Below are positions 38,825-41,851 of a DNA stretch of 41,851 nucleotides, in pieces. Made by a program: the position numbers and the translations under genes. Position 1 is the stretch's first letter. Each line of letters begins with the position of its first letter. The stretch covers positions 1 through 41,851 of IMG/VR virus record IMGVR_UViG_3300025151_000090. One strand, 5' to 3'. This DNA is from a virus. The notes beneath the pieces are model-generated. The model ran no database searches, had not been told where the DNA came from, and saw only the letters and a list, made by a program, of their open reading frames with translations.

Positions 38825-39646
38825 CTACATTATTTGTTCTTTTATTCTTATATCAACAAAATTTTGCTTTAAAGAAATAAAATTTTTCTTTTCGTTTTTA
38901 TCTTCTCCAAATAAATATCCTAAAACTTTAAAGTTAACTGTTGTCTCATAAAGGCGCTCTTCTTCAGAAAGATTGCTTTTTGTATCTTTCTGAGAAAAAG
39001 ACTCCTCTATAAATAGTTCGTAGGAATGGTTATTTTTATTTATTATTATATAATTTAAATTTCCTGGCCTTGCAATCAAGGGTGCTACCATATCGTTCAT
39101 TTGTTCTTGGTAGTTTGAAGTAAGTGTTAAAGAGTAATTAAGTGTTAAGTGGACAATTTGTGGGATATTAAAAAACTCATAAACAACTTTTTTATTATTA
39201 AATCTTAAATTTGAAAATCTATTATTTGTTTTCTTTAAAGAAGACGCTGCAGCAAACTTCTTTGTAACTTCCTGAGTTATTCTTCTGCCCAGCGTTATTG
39301 AGGCACCGGTGTTATCAGGTGGGACATTTCCATAAAATGATCCTTTAAAAGACTTACTTTTATTTATGTTTTCTCTTGATATTGTAATAACAGGAAGTTC
39401 AAATACACCTTCTTTTCGTGGCTCTTCTTTTGAAAGCAGAGACCTTTCAGGCATCGACCACCTTAAAGGAACCTTAGTAAAGCCTTTGTTTGTTTTTGTT
39501 GATATATCAAAGTTGTTTTTAAAATAATCATATACAGCAAAATCAATATTTTCTATTGTAGAAGGAAAAAATGGAATGTCAACAAATTTAGTATATTCAT
39601 TGTATTTAATGTTTTCCACATCATATATTGAGTCGTTAAGTTGCAT
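38825..39646 (-). CDS. Tail completion/terminator-like protein (gp15-like position)
   Basis: A 273-residue protein from ATG 39646, overlapping the upstream gene by 11 nt (the frame is open further, but the longer form has no ribosome site). Motifs: VDIPFFPSTIENIDFAVYDYFKNNFDI (about 22-48), TKVPLRWSMPERSL, FELPVITISR, and SFKGSFYGNVPPDNTGASI. These resemble a family of marine-phage connector or tail-terminator proteins; 'LPVITI.R' and 'VHLTLNYSLTLTSNYQEQMNDM' are common in it. It lies just upstream of the sheath gene, as gp15 would, and probably caps the tail. Assignment by context. Confidence 0.6.
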   Translation of the reverse strand: MQLNDSIYDVENIKYNEYTKFVDIPFFPSTIENIDFAVYDYFKNNFDISTKTNKGFTKVPLRWSMPERSLLSKEEPRKEGVFELPVITISRENINKSKSFKGSFYGNVPPDNTGASITLGRRITQEVTKKFAAASSLKKTNNRFSNLRFNNKKVVYEFFNIPQIVHLTLNYSLTLTSNYQEQMNDMVAPLIARPGNLNYIIINKNNHSYELFIEESFSQKDTKSNLSEEERLYETTVNFKVLGYLFGEDKNEKKNFISLKQNFVDIRIKEQIM

Positions 39647-40121
39647 CAAAAACACCTTTTCTAGATTTAATACAAGCAGCAGATATTTCAAATCTTTTAT
39701 CGGCTTGACCAAAAAGAAGCCTGGGCTCTATTAAGGATACGATTTCAAATAAATCATCGTCATATAGCACAAAATCGCCTTCTCTAACATAAAGATCTTG
39801 ATCTTCAGTTAGTCTTCTTTTATGAAAATTAACAGTTATTTTAAATGATTTATCTAAACCATAGTTTTTTGTTTCTGTCTTGATTCCATCGAACTTTACA
39901 AGAGCGTGAACTCTTACGGGTGGCAGGAATGTTTTTTGTATTGCCTCTCCGTAAAGAGGGTGATAGTTTGTGTGTTCAAGGGATAGAGGGTAATAAGCAA
40001 CAGTTTGCCCGATGACCCTTTCAATAAGTTCGTCATTTACTTGCTTTACAAGATCTCGCTCTTTTTCATTAAAGAAAAGAGGAGGCGGGGGGCTTGCTGG
40101 GCGGCTCCACTCGTCAGACAT
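39636..40121 (-). CDS. Head-tail connector / neck protein candidate
   Basis: A 161-residue protein. FFNEKERDLVKQVNDELIERVIGQTVAYYPL (16-46) and NYHPLYGEAIQKTFLPPVRVHALVKFDGI (51-80) are of a type often found next to capsid and sheath genes in marine T4-like genomes; 'FEIVSLIEPRLLFGQADKRFEISAACI' is a C-terminal strand-rich part. It shares its start with the stop of the 420-residue gene. Likely a head-completion or neck protein such as T4 gp14, but by position rather than motif. Confidence 0.6.
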   Translation of the reverse strand: MSDEWSRPASPPPPLFFNEKERDLVKQVNDELIERVIGQTVAYYPLSLEHTNYHPLYGEAIQKTFLPPVRVHALVKFDGIKTETKNYGLDKSFKITVNFHKRRLTEDQDLYVREGDFVLYDDDLFEIVSLIEPRLLFGQADKRFEISAACIKSRKGVFDAT

Positions 40122-41383
40122 TATGAACTACCTTGTGGGCCGGTATAAATGGCCATTGGGATTGATTTAAAGGTCTCAACCACGGCAGTTATCTTGGCTT
40201 GATCATCTTGTGCAAGCTTGGTGTAAGTCAATTCGTCCATAATGGCCTTCAGTTCGTCTCTAAGGGCTTGCTTTTCTGTCTTGGACTCGTCCTTAAGGGC
40301 AGTGCCGTTAAGCGTCACAGACTCGCCAGGAATGGGCACAGTGGCAAATTTAGAACGAACTTCACCCAACTGCCCTTTTGAGACAGCGAGAGCATAGCGC
40401 CGAATCCAATGCTTGCCGATTGAGTTAATATTTTCAAATGGAATGTTTTCAAATGGCAGGGTGTTCATATTGTTGACACCATTTATTTGTTTTTGAACAT
40501 AGCCAACTGAAGAAGATAAGGGCGATTCGTCAACAGAGTACTCAATCCACATTTTCTTTGGCTGAACAATGGAAGGAGCAGGGAAGATTCTTAGTTTGTT
40601 GTTTCTTAACTGATAAGAGAATCCACTTGTCCTTGTATAAATGTTGTCTTCGAAAGCCATTGCCTGGGCTTTGTTTTGCCAGACTGGAATAACTTCAAAT
40701 GTTGAATCATCAGCATATTGACCATAGTTAGCCAAGTTGCCAACTGTGTTCAATCCGCCATAATAGCCATAAAATCGCCACATTGCTTGTGGTGTCTTGT
40801 AATAGACTTTGCGAATCATTATTCTGTTATCTGTTCCAACAGTTCCAGAGTGCACAGGATCATTTCTTAAAATCTCTTCTAAGTCATAATCTTGTTTCTT
40901 GACCTCAACATCAATCGAAGCAGAGTAAATGGTGACAAGGCCGCCAACACGAACTTCTGTGCCAATCGAATCTCCAACTCTTCTTGAATACTCAAAAGAA
41001 AAGCGAGTAAACTTTGTTGCCGCTGAAGATCCTGATGCATCTCCACCAATGATTGTTCCATCTGAATCAAAAGATCCTGTTGCAGAGCCAAGAAGGTCTG
41101 TAAGTGAGTTTTTGCTTTGATGGAGGTTGACCAAGTAAGAGTATTCAACACAAGCATCCTCATATGCTGCATAAACATTTCCGGCAGTAAGTTCAATGTC
41201 CAAAACATCGCCACCAAGCATTTTATAAGTATAAGCAACTTGATCTGCTGCACCTGTTAAGAAGGAATCTGATGTGGAATAAATACCGTAAGGTAAAGTT
41301 CCTGCAACATCAGTTACTGTTCCTGTCTGGGGCAATATTACGGCCGAAGTTTGTGAAATGGGGGTCAAAACAGGCAAAGCCAT
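40121..41383 (-). CDS. Neck/portal-adjacent virion protein candidate
   Basis: A 420-residue protein starting MALPVLTPISQTSAVILPQTG, AAAAGGAG before the ATG. VLDIELTAGNVYAAYEDACVEYSYLVNLHQSKN (55-87) is a characteristic stretch of a family of marine-phage structural proteins; MWIEYSVDESPL and PFENINSIGKHWIRRYALAVSKGQLGEVRSKF follow. Its place just after the capsid gene and before the two connectors suggests a neck protein (gp13-like), or a capsid-associated one. No portal-type domain is seen. The gene follows the terminator at 41431-41465, so it has its own transcription start or needs readthrough. Confidence 0.6.
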   Translation of the reverse strand: MALPVLTPISQTSAVILPQTGTVTDVAGTLPYGIYSTSDSFLTGAADQVAYTYKMLGGDVLDIELTAGNVYAAYEDACVEYSYLVNLHQSKNSLTDLLGSATGSFDSDGTIIGGDASGSSAATKFTRFSFEYSRRVGDSIGTEVRVGGLVTIYSASIDVEVKKQDYDLEEILRNDPVHSGTVGTDNRIMIRKVYYKTPQAMWRFYGYYGGLNTVGNLANYGQYADDSTFEVIPVWQNKAQAMAFEDNIYTRTSGFSYQLRNNKLRIFPAPSIVQPKKMWIEYSVDESPLSSSVGYVQKQINGVNNMNTLPFENIPFENINSIGKHWIRRYALAVSKGQLGEVRSKFATVPIPGESVTLNGTALKDESKTEKQALRDELKAIMDELTYTKLAQDDQAKITAVVETFKSIPMAIYTGPQGSS

Positions 41384-41414
41384 TCTTTTGGTCTCCTTTT
41401 TAAGTGATCTATCT

Positions 41415-41423
41415 TAAATAGTT
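41415..41423 (-). promoter_or_regulatory. AACTATTTA element upstream of the 420-residue gene
   Basis: AACTATTTA on the coding strand, 32 nt before ATG 41383 and just downstream of the capsid terminator, the position where a new late promoter would be needed. Same motif and distance as before the sheath gene. Confidence 0.4.
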
Positions 41424-41430
41424 CTCGACA

Positions 41431-41465
41431 AAAGAAAACCCCCCGACAATAATGCCGAGGGGTTT
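41431..41465 (-). terminator. Intrinsic terminator after the capsid gene
   Basis: On the minus strand CCCCTCGGCA (453-462) pairs with TGTCGGGGGG (439-448) in a 10-bp stem with two G-U pairs, loop TTAT, then TTTTCTTT. It starts 21 nt after the capsid stop. A strong terminator here limits or adjusts expression of downstream neck genes relative to capsid protein. Confidence 0.88.
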
Positions 41466-41485
41466 AATATCTAACTTAAGTTAGA

Positions 41486-41851
41486 TTAGCCAAGGAAGTC
41501 TTTGCAGACTACAAGTCCGTACATATCGGGACGAACCATCTTCTTAGCGTAGCGTGTCATGACACCCTTACGAGGTACGAAGTCCTCAACGCCGAAGATT
41601 GTTGGTGTGACCTGGAGTGGGACGTATGGAGCGTAAACGTAGCCAGACTCAAGGAATGAAGCGCCTCGACGACCAACTAGTACGACATTGCGTAGGAAGT
41701 ATGGGTCGACGTAAACGTCAAACTTCTTGGAGATTGAACCAACCTTTACAGCGCCAACTGTGCCACGATCGTCGTCGTGAGTTACAGAAGCACGGAAGCC
41801 GGAGGTGAACTCAAGAATGTTAGCCATTTCTGGTGAGACAACAATAAAGTT
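41486..41851 (-). CDS. 23: Major capsid protein C-terminal part, T4 gp23-like (start beyond window)
   Basis: The frame continues to the right edge with no start: the codons before the first Met read NFIVVSPE, then MANILEFTSGF. Conserved gp23 features follow: VDPYFLRNVVLVGRRGASFLESGYVYAPYVPLQVTP, then FGVEDFVPRKGVMTRYAKKMVRPDMYG. This is the last strand-and-loop region of the HK97-fold capsid subunit in T4-like phages, ending VVCKDFLG. It is followed by a terminator. About 121 codons are visible; the rest, including most of the domain, is outside the window. Confidence 0.95.
   Translation of the reverse strand, partial: NFIVVSPEMANILEFTSGFRASVTHDDDRGTVGAVKVGSISKKFDVYVDPYFLRNVVLVGRRGASFLESGYVYAPYVPLQVTPTIFGVEDFVPRKGVMTRYAKKMVRPDMYGLVVCKDFLG

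Noticed and set aside
1-41851. tRNA genes, CRISPR arrays, insertion sequences, integrase
   Set aside because: I saw no cloverleaf with a TTC arm, no regular spacer array, no transposase and no recombinase; gaps between genes are too short for most of these.

Overview
The window is part of the genome of a contractile-tailed bacteriophage (myovirus) distantly related to the T4 superfamily, probably from an aquatic environment. The evidence is a T4-type tail sheath (gp18), tail tube (gp19), baseplate hub protein (gp26) and major capsid protein (gp23), together with UvsX and a gp32-like SSB. All of the roughly 50 genes I support lie on the minus strand, so transcription runs from high to low coordinates. 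They are packed tightly, with many 1, 4, 8 or 11 nt stop/start overlaps. I see no tRNA, CRISPR, insertion sequence or integrase. No gap without a gene exceeds about 120 bases.

In transcription order (right to left): (1) 41851-25523, virion genes: the end of the capsid gene with an intrinsic terminator, three neck/connector genes, sheath, tube, a gp26-like protein overlapping a small tail-chaperone-like ORF at a slippery A4T7 run, a tape measure candidate, and baseplate genes. This order (tube, overlapping chaperone pair, tape measure, baseplate) follows the general myophage plan rather than that of T4. (2) 25523-16553, replication and nucleotide genes: a short family A DNA polymerase, a divergent tubulin/FtsZ-like protein, SSB, UvsX, a dCMP-type deaminase, a 5'-3' exonuclease, a DnaB/gp41-type helicase and a B12-dependent class II ribonucleotide reductase. 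(3) 16462-12334: a GapR-like small protein, a GroES-like co-chaperonin, ThyX and several unknowns. (4) 12242-5827: a cluster of proteins built from HREDGPA-type repeats, then a full-size DnaE-type (family C) polymerase. (5) 5705-1: small unknown accessory genes, several duplicated, plus a glycosyltransferase.

The early/middle region appears to be split into transcription units by strong sigma70-type promoters facing left at 25568-25596, 23422-23451, 16516-16544, 12273-12302 and 5755-5784. Three of these (23.4, 12.3 and 5.8 kb) share a layout: an 11-base element, then 19-20 bases, TTGACA/C, an 18-base spacer and an extended -10 (TGG plus hexamer), inside GC-rich inverted repeats. The promoter at 16.5 kb has its -10 in the loop of an intrinsic terminator that ends the reductase operon.

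The metabolic genes fit together. Class II reductase makes dNTPs using cobalamin, a deaminase could make dUMP, and ThyX methylates it to dTMP. These feed replication that may use two unrelated polymerases, DnaE and a minimal PolA. The points most worth checking are the divergent tubulin-like protein, the coexistence of two polymerase families, the likely programmed frameshift in the gp26-like gene, the promoter cassettes and the repeat-protein cluster.
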